Positions 1-7,623 of a stretch of 64,000 nt of DNA are shown here, piece after piece. The notes beneath the pieces are model-generated. The model did no database searches. It was not told the DNA's origin and worked only from the letters and a program-made list of their open reading frames with translations. The DNA lies in contig JAEEUS010000003.1 of assembly GCA_016290615.1 (NCBI GenBank), positions 59,525 through 123,524 on the forward strand, given 5' to 3'. A program made the translations under genes and the position numbers. Origin of the DNA: Lachnospiraceae bacterium. Lineage in GTDB: Bacteria; Bacillota; Clostridia; Lachnospirales; Lachnospiraceae. The first letter of the stretch is position 1; every line of letters starts with the position of its first letter.

Positions 1-538
1 GCTTATCAAGACTGGTTTCCGGAAGCATTGCTATATAAGGCAACATGGTAAGCTCTGCAGCATCTATGATCTCTTTGTGATAAAGGAAAAGAATAGAATG
101 CGCATATTTATCTATTAGTTCAAGATGGTCAGCAAGCTCAGTAGAATCTTTAACGGCTACAATAATCTTTTCCTTGCCGAATTTATTTGAGACTTCTTCT
201 ATGATCTCAACATTTCCCTCTTTGGAGAAGTTAAGAGCCGCTTTATCACAACCGGCATACAGGAGTTTCTTTATATCCTCCATGCGCTTGACATTTCCCG
301 CGCCGTATACAGGGATGTTGATCCCTTCACATATCTCTTTAATGCAATCAAGAGCCTGTTCATGAAGTTTGTCATCATCAGGTGAAAGATCGAATACTAT
401 GATCGCATCCGAATCATTTGCAGCATAGTATCTCGCAAGTTTTACAGGATCCTCATCTATCACTGTATCATCTTCAAAACCCTTTACTGCCTTGAGATCG
501 CGTAGATATATGCATGGTATCATCTTCTTGACTATCAT
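1..538 (-). CDS. hisI: HisF-like domain of a HisI(E) histidine-biosynthesis protein (partial, C-terminus outside window)
   Basis: The gene starts at the ATG at 538, three bases after hisB, and runs off the left edge, so only about 179 residues are visible. They form a HisA/HisF-type half of a TIM barrel: an MIPCIYL start, DPVKLARYY, then a phosphate-binding stretch IPVYGAGNVKRMEDIKKLL. From memory of Lachnospiraceae proteins, this domain precedes phosphoribosyl-AMP cyclohydrolase (HisI) and often phosphoribosyl-ATP pyrophosphatase (HisE) domains; those would lie outside the window, so the name is inferred. The two catalytic aspartates of HisF are absent: the first is Tyr11 (CIYL against CLDV) and the second aligns with Lys in IVAVKDS. 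Last visible gene of the his operon. Confidence 0.8.
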   Translation of the reverse strand, partial: MIVKKMIPCIYLRDLKAVKGFEDDTVIDEDPVKLARYYAANDSDAIIVFDLSPDDDKLHEQALDCIKEICEGINIPVYGAGNVKRMEDIKKLLYAGCDKAALNFSKEGNVEIIEEVSNKFGKEKIIVAVKDSTELADHLELIDKYAHSILFLYHKEIIDAAELTMLPYIAMLPETSLDK

Positions 539-541
539 CTG

Positions 542-1126
542 TTATATTACTCCTTTAGTGCTGGCAACACCCTCAATCCTCTCATCAATCTGTGTCGCCT
601 GATCGAGGGCCTTTGCGAATGCCTTGAATATTGCTTCTATCATGTGGTGAGCATTAACACCGCTTAACATTCTAACATGAATATTCATCATAGCGCTATA
701 GCTTAAAGCATAGAAGAATTCACGTACCATTGCTGTTTCCATTTCACCACAGTTTTCTACAGTGAAATCACATTGGAAATCAAGATATGGTCTTCCGCCA
801 AGATCTATTGAAACAAGAGCGAGTGCATCATCCATGGGAAGGATAAAATAGCCGAATCTCTTTATTCCTTTTTTATCTCCTATCGCTTCCTTTATAGCCT
901 GTCCAAGTACGATACCGCAGTCTTCTATACTGTGGTGGCAATCCACATTCAGATCACCGTCAATCTTTACACTCATGTCAAAAAGGCCATGTTTTGTAAA
1001 GCCCTCAAGCATGTGATCGAAGAAGCCTATACCGGTATTGATATCGGCTTTTCCGTTTCCATCGATATCTAGATCGAGCTTTATCTTTGTTTCATTTGTG
1101 TTTCTTTCAATTGAAGCTTTTCTCAT
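542..1126 (-). CDS. hisB: Imidazoleglycerol-phosphate dehydratase HisB
   Basis: About 194 residues, the size of the monofunctional enzyme that dehydrates imidazoleglycerol phosphate to imidazoleacetol phosphate. Metal-binding signatures are visible: GFFDHML near the start, DCHHSIEDCG in the middle and NAHHMIEAIFKA near the end. A GTG lies three codons upstream, but the ATG at 1126 is preferred because AAGGAAGG sits eight bases before it. It lies 21 bp downstream of hisD and 3 bp upstream of the HisF-like/HisI gene, so it is translated from the same operon message. No N-terminal phosphatase domain as in enteric HisB. Confidence 0.95.
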   Translation of the reverse strand: MRKASIERNTNETKIKLDLDIDGNGKADINTGIGFFDHMLEGFTKHGLFDMSVKIDGDLNVDCHHSIEDCGIVLGQAIKEAIGDKKGIKRFGYFILPMDDALALVSIDLGGRPYLDFQCDFTVENCGEMETAMVREFFYALSYSAMMNIHVRMLSGVNAHHMIEAIFKAFAKALDQATQIDERIEGVASTKGVI

Positions 1127-1147
1127 GTGGGTCACCTTCCTTTAGGT

Positions 1148-2440
1148 TTATTTGTTTTCGAATCTTACAGCTATGGAATTTGCATGTGCCGTAAGACATT
1201 CTTTTTTAGCGAAATACTCTATCTTTTCATGTACGGATTTTAATCCTTCTTCAGAATAACTGATTATGCTTGTTTTTTTAGTAAAGTCATCAACATTCAG
1301 AGGTGAGAAGAACTTTGCTGTTCCGTTAGTAGGCAATATGTGATTAGGACCAGCGAAGTAATCACCAAGAGGCTCTGATGAGTAGGGACCGATAAAGATA
1401 GCACCTGCATTTCTTATTTTTGTCATTACCCTTGCTGAGTCAGTCATCATTATCTCAACATGTTCACTTGCTATTTCGTTTGCGGCTTCAATAACATCAT
1501 CAATATTGTCGGCTACTAGTATATATCCATAGTTATCAAGGGATTTTTGTATTATCTCTTTTCTTTCATAAACTGCAGTGAAAGCATCAACCTCTTCATT
1601 AACCTTCTTAGCCAAGTCCATACTTGTTGTGATAAGAATGGCACTTGCCAGCTCGTCATGTTCGGCCTGTGAAAGCAGATCCGCAGCAACATATCTTGGA
1701 TTAGCAGTTTCATCAGCTAATACAAGTATTTCACTGGGTCCTGCAATTGAATCTATACCTACTTGACCGAATACAGCTTTTTTGGCTAGTGCAACAAAGA
1801 TATTACCGGGGCCTGTAATCTTGTCAACTTTTTTAATTGACTCAGTACCGTATGCAAATGCAGCTACGGCCTGGGCTCCGCCTATCTTGTATATCTCATC
1901 TACTCCTGCAATATCTGCAGCAACTAATGTTACGGGCTGTACCTGACCGCCTACTGCAGGTGTTGCGAGTGCTATCCTTTCAACTCCCGCCACTTTAGCT
2001 GGAATGATATTCATAAGCACACTGCTAGGATAATATGCCTTTCCGCCTGGAGCATAACAGCCAACTGAATCTATCGCAACTATTTTTTGTCCGAGTATTG
2101 AACCGTCTTTTTTGCTGTAGAACCAACTATCCCTAAGCTGTTTCTGGTGAAATACTCTTATGTTTTCAGCAGCTTCTTTTAGTATTTCTATAAAGTGAGG
2201 ATCTACCTGTTTATACGCTTCTTCAATCTCAGATCTTGTAACTTTTACATTTGAACTGTTTATATCCCATTTATCAAATCTGTTTGTGAGTTCAAATACG
2301 GCATCGTCGCCACGTTCTCTTACATCTGAAAGAATGTCAGCAACAGTCTTTTCATATTCGGTATACTGACTCGGGCTTCTCTTAAGAAGATTTTTCAGTA
2401 TATCCTGTTTGGTCTCATTAGTTAGATTAACAATTCTCAT
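1148..2440 (-). CDS. hisD: Histidinol dehydrogenase HisD
   Basis: 430 residues, the usual length for the NAD- and zinc-dependent enzyme that makes the last two oxidations to L-histidine. Family signatures seen include GCYAPGGKAYYPSSVLM, KITGPGNIFVALAKK, IAGPSEILVLAD and LLSQAEHDE, the last carrying zinc/active-site residues. The frame stays open further upstream, but the ATG at 2440 with AGAGG ten bases before it gives the canonical start; longer versions would read through the end of hisZG. It begins 5 bp after the hisZG stop, which suggests translational coupling. Confidence 0.95.
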   Translation of the reverse strand: MRIVNLTNETKQDILKNLLKRSPSQYTEYEKTVADILSDVRERGDDAVFELTNRFDKWDINSSNVKVTRSEIEEAYKQVDPHFIEILKEAAENIRVFHQKQLRDSWFYSKKDGSILGQKIVAIDSVGCYAPGGKAYYPSSVLMNIIPAKVAGVERIALATPAVGGQVQPVTLVAADIAGVDEIYKIGGAQAVAAFAYGTESIKKVDKITGPGNIFVALAKKAVFGQVGIDSIAGPSEILVLADETANPRYVAADLLSQAEHDELASAILITTSMDLAKKVNEEVDAFTAVYERKEIIQKSLDNYGYILVADNIDDVIEAANEIASEHVEIMMTDSARVMTKIRNAGAIFIGPYSSEPLGDYFAGPNHILPTNGTAKFFSPLNVDDFTKKTSIISYSEEGLKSVHEKIEYFAKKECLTAHANSIAVRFENK

Positions 2441-2445
2441 ATATA

Positions 2446-4077
2446 TCAAACCTCTTTTAATTTGTTTATTATCTTGCGTATACGTTCTGAGTGCATCTGC
2501 ATACTTACCTGGTTGACAATCATACGAGCCGAAAGATCGCATATTGTCTCAAGAACTTCAAGACCGTTTTCTCTGAGTGTTGATCCGGTCTCCACTATAT
2601 CTACTATAACATCGCCAAGCCCGACTATAGGGCCAAGTTCAACCGATCCGTTAAGCTTGATGATATCGACAGTCTGATGTTTCTTATTGTAGAAATAATC
2701 CTTGGCTATTACCGGGTATTTAGAACATACTCTTATCATCTCATGATGTTTAAGAAGTTCCCCCGCCTCATGAGGTCCGCATACACACATACGGCATTTA
2801 CCAAATCCGAGATCGAGTACTTCATAGACTCTGCGATTCTCTTCCATTATGGTATCCTTGCCCACTACTCCGATATCGGCAGCACCATATTCAACATATG
2901 TAGGAACATCTGGACCCTTTGAAAGAAAGAATTTAAGTTTAAGTTCTTCATTTACAAAGATAAGCTTTCTTGTATCCTTGTCCTTCATTTCCTCGCAGGT
3001 TATGCCTATGCTTTCGAGCAAAGCTAAAGTCTTATCTGCAAGTCTTCCTTTTGTGAGAGCAAATGTAAGATATTCGTCGTCTTTACTCTCATTTCTCTCC
3101 TGCTTACAAAGAGCATTCATAAGGTCATCGATAACTACGACAAAACCTACAGCAGGTGCAGCTTTTCCGAACTGACTGAGGAGATTGTCATAGCGACCAC
3201 CCTTTACAATGGCATCACCGTTACCGACCGCATAACCTTTGAATATCATCCCAGTATAATATCTGTACTTGCTCAGCATTCCGAGATCAAAGAAGATATA
3301 TTCATCTATTCCGCAGTTTACTGCGCTGTTATATACTTCAATAAGTCTGTTGATAGCTGACTTTGATCTTTCGTTTTCTGCCAGTGAAAGAGCATTTTCA
3401 AGGCAGTTGATCCCGCCTACAAGATCGTTTATAGCAAGTATCTTATCCTGTTTGTCATCTGACAGATTGATACTTGACATATATTCCTTAACGCCGAAGA
3501 AATTTTTGTTGGAAACATAATCACGAAGTGTAAGCTCGGTATCTTCATCAAATCCAAGTTCTTCGCATAAGCCCCTGAAGAATTCAACATTTCCTATACA
3601 TATTCTGAATTTCTTAAGGCCGGCAGCTTTAAGTGACTGAGCAGCCAAACGTATAACTTCAACATCTGATTCAACACTGCTCTCACCTATGAGCTCAACG
3701 CCCATCTGCGTGGTCTCTTTAAGCTTTCCCTGAAGTTCTGCTGTGTTGACGTAAGCATTCCCTTTATAAGTCAGACGAAGTACATTATTATCCTCAAGGA
3801 AATACTTTGAAGCGCATCGAGCTATGCTTGGTGTAAAGTCACTGCGCAGAACCATAGTCTGACCGTTGTTGTCAGTAAACTTATACAGACCATTAGTGTC
3901 TGTCGTCCCTATATCTCCGCTGAACAGATCAAAGTATTCGAAACTGGGAGTCTGTATATCCTGATATCCATATGAAATGAACATATCATGGATGGTATTT
4001 TCAACTTTAAGCTTTTTCTGATATTCATCTCCGTATATATCTCTGACGCCGTCAGGAGTATGTAATAATTGTTTCAT
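2446..4077 (-). CDS. hisZG: HisZ-HisG fusion: ATP phosphoribosyltransferase, regulatory plus catalytic
   Basis: One uninterrupted frame of 543 residues carries two normally separate proteins. Residues 1 to about 325 resemble HisZ, the catalytically dead histidyl-tRNA synthetase paralogue (TPDGVRDIYG at the start, VLRSDFTPSIAR, KGGRYDNLLSQFG). After a short acidic-basic linker (about 325-340) comes a complete short-form HisG of about 205 residues (LTKGRLADKTLALLES, PDVPTYVEYGAADIGVVGKD, and the PRPP loop DIVETGSTLRENGL). Short HisG enzymes need HisZ for activity, so a fusion would fix 1:1 stoichiometry. The ATG at 4077 is preferred over a TTG seven codons upstream. First gene of the his operon. 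Confidence 0.92.
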   Translation of the reverse strand: MKQLLHTPDGVRDIYGDEYQKKLKVENTIHDMFISYGYQDIQTPSFEYFDLFSGDIGTTDTNGLYKFTDNNGQTMVLRSDFTPSIARCASKYFLEDNNVLRLTYKGNAYVNTAELQGKLKETTQMGVELIGESSVESDVEVIRLAAQSLKAAGLKKFRICIGNVEFFRGLCEELGFDEDTELTLRDYVSNKNFFGVKEYMSSINLSDDKQDKILAINDLVGGINCLENALSLAENERSKSAINRLIEVYNSAVNCGIDEYIFFDLGMLSKYRYYTGMIFKGYAVGNGDAIVKGGRYDNLLSQFGKAAPAVGFVVVIDDLMNALCKQERNESKDDEYLTFALTKGRLADKTLALLESIGITCEEMKDKDTRKLIFVNEELKLKFFLSKGPDVPTYVEYGAADIGVVGKDTIMEENRRVYEVLDLGFGKCRMCVCGPHEAGELLKHHEMIRVCSKYPVIAKDYFYNKKHQTVDIIKLNGSVELGPIVGLGDVIVDIVETGSTLRENGLEVLETICDLSARMIVNQVSMQMHSERIRKIINKLKEV

Positions 4078-4112
4078 TTGTCTTAATATTATCTCCAATT
4101 CACTTTATCTTG

Positions 4113-4140
4113 GTAACGTGCTACCATATTAGCGTGTTAC
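4113..4140 (-). promoter_or_regulatory. Inverted repeat between the his promoter and hisZG (candidate operator)
   Basis: On the minus strand GTAACACGCTA and TAGCACGTTAC are separated by six bases; the arms match at 9 of 11 positions. The repeat begins 8 bases after the -10 box, so it covers roughly the transcription start, where a repressor would block initiation. A TrpR-like YerC/HisR-type regulator is a plausible binder because such proteins control his genes in Firmicutes, but that is inference. It could also fold as an mRNA hairpin. Confidence 0.65.
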
Positions 4141-4148
4141 TTTAATGT

Positions 4149-4177
4149 AGTATATATGAAGTGATATATTCTGTCAA
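4149..4177 (-). promoter_or_regulatory. Promoter of the histidine operon
   Basis: Minus strand TTGACA (4172-4177), 17 bases, TATACT (4149-4154): a near-consensus sigma-A promoter about 70 bp before hisZG. The -35 box overlaps the TGA stop codon of recU (4174-4176). Confidence 0.88.
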
Positions 4178-4716
4178 CCCTCATTATCTCTTAATCTTAA
4201 GTCTTTATTCACATAGTCAAGATAAGGAATAAATATCGGTTCTACGTGCTCAAAAAAGAATTCCTTATCTAACTCGTCATGCCTGAAACTCTTTCTTCCT
4301 CCGCTTGATGCTCTTTCCCAGAAGACAAGTAATTCACTCAGCCGCAGATAGTAGTACTCTTCTTTCTTTGAAAAATAAAGAAGAAAGAATGCTATACCAC
4401 CCTGACGCTCGAATTCCTTCATGAATTCAACCTGATGTTCATGAATGTTTTGGAGCGAAAAAGTATCATAGGCACATTCTTTAGCATCGAAGCAAAGAGG
4501 AATACCCTGTACCGCGCCGATATAATCGACAGTACTCTTCTTTTCGAAGTAAGCAAGAGTGATCTGATGCGTTTTGGGATCCATGTTTATTGGAGTTATT
4601 GGCGTAGGGATCTTCTGCACCAGTGCCAGGTGATTAGATGAATATCTTTCATTTGTTCTGTTTACTAGTTCTTCGAGAAAAGAGCCTCGAAGACCTCTTG
4701 ATTTCCATGTTGGCAT
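4174..4716 (-). CDS. recU: Holliday junction resolvase RecU
   Basis: 180 residues matching the RecU family of Firmicutes, which cuts four-way junctions during recombination and chromosome segregation. Visible family blocks are the NRTNERYSSNHLALVQKIPTP segment start, STVDYIGAVQG, FDAKEC and IHEHQVEFMKEFERQGG; Asp, Asp/Lys and Gln in these blocks correspond to the metal site of PD-(D/E)XK nucleases. It is slightly shorter than Bacillus RecU because the N-terminal extension is short. Its first 52 bp overlap the end of the upstream pseudouridine synthase gene in another frame, yet AGGA seven bases before the ATG supports this start. Confidence 0.9.
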   Translation of the reverse strand: MPTWKSRGLRGSFLEELVNRTNERYSSNHLALVQKIPTPITPINMDPKTHQITLAYFEKKSTVDYIGAVQGIPLCFDAKECAYDTFSLQNIHEHQVEFMKEFERQGGIAFFLLYFSKKEEYYYLRLSELLVFWERASSGGRKSFRHDELDKEFFFEHVEPIFIPYLDYVNKDLRLRDNEG

Positions 4717-5687
4717 GTAATCGTCCTTTTTGAGAGTGAATTGAGTCGTTCATCATCAGGAAATACTATTTTGTATGCATGAAGAAGTTGGTGCTTCAGT
4801 CCGAGCTCCTTGTTAAGTGCACTATCTCCATATTTATTATCACCCAATAACGGATGACCTATGGATGACATATGAACTCTTATTTGATGTGACTTACCTG
4901 TTATCAGATCGAGTTCAACAGACGTGATATCGGTATCTGAAAGCTTATAGTGGTCAATGACTTTATAGGCTGTTTTGACCAGACTGTACTCACTTTTTTG
5001 TGAATCATTCAGATGTTCATAAGCATCACAGTCAATGATTACAGAGGTGTTTTTCTTTTCATCTTTTATGTGATAACCATTCAGCGTGTATTCACCATCA
5101 AGATATCCGATAACGTAGGTGAGATAAAATTTCTTGATCAGCCTGTTTCTAACCATTTCTGAAAGTATATTCAGACCGTATACCGTCTTGCCTGCAAGAA
5201 TGATTCCTGAAGTATTTCTGTCGAGCCTGTTTACGATCGAAGGTCTGCAAGCGGAAAGGCTTTCAAAAGTTAACTCCTTCTTTGAAAGCAGATAGCCGAC
5301 AATCCATTCGTTTACTGAAAGATCAGACTGATCTGATTTCTGGCTGAGAATACCACTGGGTTTGTTTATAATTAGAAAGTCATCATCTTCATAAATGATC
5401 TCGATCGATGCCTTGTATCTTTCATATGCGTTAAGGAATTCTTCCTTAACAGATGATGGTGTCGAAGAGCTAGCGAAGCGCTCATATGTTTCATCGGAAA
5501 ACCAAAGTTTGATATTGTCGCCCTCATTTAGAAGCTCATTTCCGTTGAAACGTTTATCATTGAGTACGATATTCTTTTTTCTTATCATTTTATAGATAAA
5601 GCTTTTGGTAGCGCTGGGAAGTATTCTTGCAAGATATTTATCTATACGCTGACCGCTGTCTTTTTTCTTTATGACAAATTCTTTCAT
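4665..5687 (-). CDS. RluA-family 23S rRNA pseudouridine synthase (RluC/RluD type)
   Basis: 340 residues. Residues 1 to about 60 form an S4 RNA-binding domain (DSGQRIDKYLARILPS). The catalytic domain follows, with the signature NRLDRNTSGIILAGKT containing the nucleophilic Asp, and the C-terminal GKSHQIRVHMSSIGHPLLGD block typical of RluA, RluC and RluD enzymes. Which rRNA uridine is modified cannot be told. It overlaps the upstream membrane-protein gene by 4 bp (ATGA) and recU by 52 bp, so these genes are cotranscribed. Confidence 0.9.
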   Translation of the reverse strand: MKEFVIKKKDSGQRIDKYLARILPSATKSFIYKMIRKKNIVLNDKRFNGNELLNEGDNIKLWFSDETYERFASSSTPSSVKEEFLNAYERYKASIEIIYEDDDFLIINKPSGILSQKSDQSDLSVNEWIVGYLLSKKELTFESLSACRPSIVNRLDRNTSGIILAGKTVYGLNILSEMVRNRLIKKFYLTYVIGYLDGEYTLNGYHIKDEKKNTSVIIDCDAYEHLNDSQKSEYSLVKTAYKVIDHYKLSDTDITSVELDLITGKSHQIRVHMSSIGHPLLGDNKYGDSALNKELGLKHQLLHAYKIVFPDDERLNSLSKRTITCQHGNQEVFEALFSKN

Positions 5688-6256
5688 ACAGATATGTTCT
5701 TTAATAAATTGATCAGTTTCTCGTTTGTCTGTACTGACTGATCAGATTTTGCAAGCTGAGTCAGTCTGTTTATGTAAGCATCTTCATTATCAAATACTTT
5801 AATAAGGATATCCTGGATGCCCTCTATCTTCATATGCTTTTTTATGTGTTCATCAAAGCGTTTGTTATCGAAGTCCTTGTCGGTCGTATAAGCTAAAAGC
5901 GAATCCTTGGTTATAACACAATGAGCAATGTAGAAATTTATATCATAGCTTGTAAGATATAGATTATACAGACCGCTTAAAGATGCGATACTGTCTTCTA
6001 TTCTTGAATGGATAGTTTCATCCAGTATTCTGACACGAGAACTCATTATAGCACCGATCAGAGATTTGCTTGCCGGTAATACACCTAGGATTGCAACAAT
6101 CGTAAGAAGGTTTTTGTTACTTCCTGTTGTTGTATAACCGATCGTATATATAGCTGCTGAAAGAGCATACATTATCAGAGTAATGATCCAGCTTCTAAGT
6201 TTGTTGTATGATGCGTACTTGTATTCACCTTTTTCGTATTTTTTAAGTAATGACAT
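5684..6256 (-). CDS. Conserved two-helix membrane protein of unknown function
   Basis: 190 residues that I do not recognise. Two hydrophobic helices lie near residues 24-46 and 50-72, followed by a hydrophilic, mostly cytoplasmic domain of about 115 residues with mixed charges and no catalytic motif I can name. The start ATG directly abuts the stop of the HAD phosphatase gene, with GGAG in the end of that gene serving as ribosome binding site. It overlaps the RluA-family gene by 4 bp. Constant coupling to RNA-modification and phosphatase genes says little about its role. Confidence 0.75.
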   Translation of the reverse strand: MSLLKKYEKGEYKYASYNKLRSWIITLIMYALSAAIYTIGYTTTGSNKNLLTIVAILGVLPASKSLIGAIMSSRVRILDETIHSRIEDSIASLSGLYNLYLTSYDINFYIAHCVITKDSLLAYTTDKDFDNKRFDEHIKKHMKIEGIQDILIKVFDNEDAYINRLTQLAKSDQSVQTNEKLINLLKNISV

Positions 6257-6916
6257 TTATAACTCCAGTTCAGTAAAATCGTGTATAAAGTAATCAGCCA
6301 TAGTTCTTTTGTCTTCACGCTGATGCAGGCTATATTCATCATCGACCGCACAAACCTTCATCCCGGCATTATGACCCGCTTCTATGCCCTTAGTTATATC
6401 TTCAAACACCAGACATTTTGCAGGATCAACATTAAGCCTCTGAGCACAAGTTAAATATACATCTGGAGCAGGCTTGCCGTTTATTATTTCGCTGCCTGTC
6501 AGAACTGTTTTAAAGTATCGGTAGAGCCCGAGGTGGTCGGCTACTGCATCATATAAATATCTGGAATTGCTTGTTGCGATACCGAGTTTGATACCTCTAT
6601 CTACACATATATCCAGAAAGTGTTCGACACCTTTTTTAAACGGAACCTCCTTGGCATATTTTTCATGAGCCATTTCATTCCAGATGTCCATCATCTTCTC
6701 TACGGAATCTGCAAATCCGAAATTGTTTTTGAAATACTGAGCTGTCTGATAAAAACTCATTCCTTCAATCTTGGATTGAAGATCATCAGGCAAAGTCTTG
6801 CCGTGACTGGCAAAATAATCTATGTCCACCTGCTTCCAAATCCACATGGAATCGACCAATGATCCATCCATGTCAAATATTACTGCGTCTATATCTTTAA
6901 GTATATCTTTAATCAT
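6257..6916 (-). CDS. HAD-superfamily phosphatase, beta-phosphoglucomutase-like
   Basis: 219 residues of a class I HAD hydrolase. Motif I is VIFDMDGSLVDSMW, with the nucleophile Asp and the second Asp two residues later; motif II is GIATSNS; the conserved Lys is in NGKPAPDVYL; motif IV is LVFEDITKGIEAG. An alpha-helical cap lies between motifs I and II, as in phosphoglycolate phosphatase and beta-phosphoglucomutase. The substrate cannot be inferred. AGGA lies eight bases before the ATG. Confidence 0.88.
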   Translation of the reverse strand: MIKDILKDIDAVIFDMDGSLVDSMWIWKQVDIDYFASHGKTLPDDLQSKIEGMSFYQTAQYFKNNFGFADSVEKMMDIWNEMAHEKYAKEVPFKKGVEHFLDICVDRGIKLGIATSNSRYLYDAVADHLGLYRYFKTVLTGSEIINGKPAPDVYLTCAQRLNVDPAKCLVFEDITKGIEAGHNAGMKVCAVDDEYSLHQREDKRTMADYFIHDFTELEL

Positions 6917-6930
6917 AAGTAATTCCTAAA

Positions 6931-7623
6931 TCACATGTATTTTTTTATGAGTTCAATCTCCTCATCGGTAAGTCTTCTGCTTGAACCGCTCGCAAGATCT
7001 TCATCAAGACATAAAGGGCCGAATGTAAGCCGCTTAAGATATGTAACATGATTGTTTACGGCTTCCATCATTCGTTTGATCTGATGATAACGGCCTTCAT
7101 GAATTGTTAAAAGTATCCCCTGGTCATAACGTCTGCATTTTGCTTCTAGCGTAGGTGTATCATCTCCTATATCTATACCATGACATAATCTGTTAATATC
7201 ATCATCGCTAAGATCATTATCACAAATGACATAATAGGTCTTATCAACGTGTTTTGTAGGCGAGAGCATATTATGATTAAGTTTGCCGTTATTTGTAATT
7301 AGCAGAAGGCCTTCTGTATCCTTGTCAAGTCTTCCTACTATAGACAGATCTGCTCTTTTTTCATCAATAAGATCCATAACGGTCTTGCTATTGCTGTCAT
7401 GAGTAGCGGTTATATAACCAGCAGGTTTATTAAGCATTATATAGATATATTCTTCATAATGAAGAACTGTATCATCAATTTTTACTTCTTGGCCATCATT
7501 AACATGAAATCCTGCATCGGAAACAACTATACCGTCAACCGACACACGTTTTTCCTTTATCAGAGAGCAGGATTCTTTTCTTGAGTATGAAGTACATTTG
7601 CATATATACTTATCGAGTCTCAT
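6931..7623 (-). CDS. RsuA-family pseudouridine synthase (16S rRNA or RluB/E/F type)
   Basis: 230 residues: an N-terminal S4 domain (MRLDKYICKCTSYSRKE) and a catalytic domain with GRLDKDTEGLLLITNNG, the RsuA/RluB/RluE/RluF signature holding the catalytic Asp. The C-terminal EGRYHQIKRMMEAV block also belongs to this family. The frame is open upstream, but the ATG at 7623 begins the S4 fold exactly. The start overlaps the last 14 bp of the amidase gene. This is a different subfamily from the RluA-type gene at 4665-5687. Confidence 0.9.
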   Translation of the reverse strand: MRLDKYICKCTSYSRKESCSLIKEKRVSVDGIVVSDAGFHVNDGQEVKIDDTVLHYEEYIYIMLNKPAGYITATHDSNSKTVMDLIDEKRADLSIVGRLDKDTEGLLLITNNGKLNHNMLSPTKHVDKTYYVICDNDLSDDDINRLCHGIDIGDDTPTLEAKCRRYDQGILLTIHEGRYHQIKRMMEAVNNHVTYLKRLTFGPLCLDEDLASGSSRRLTDEEIELIKKYM

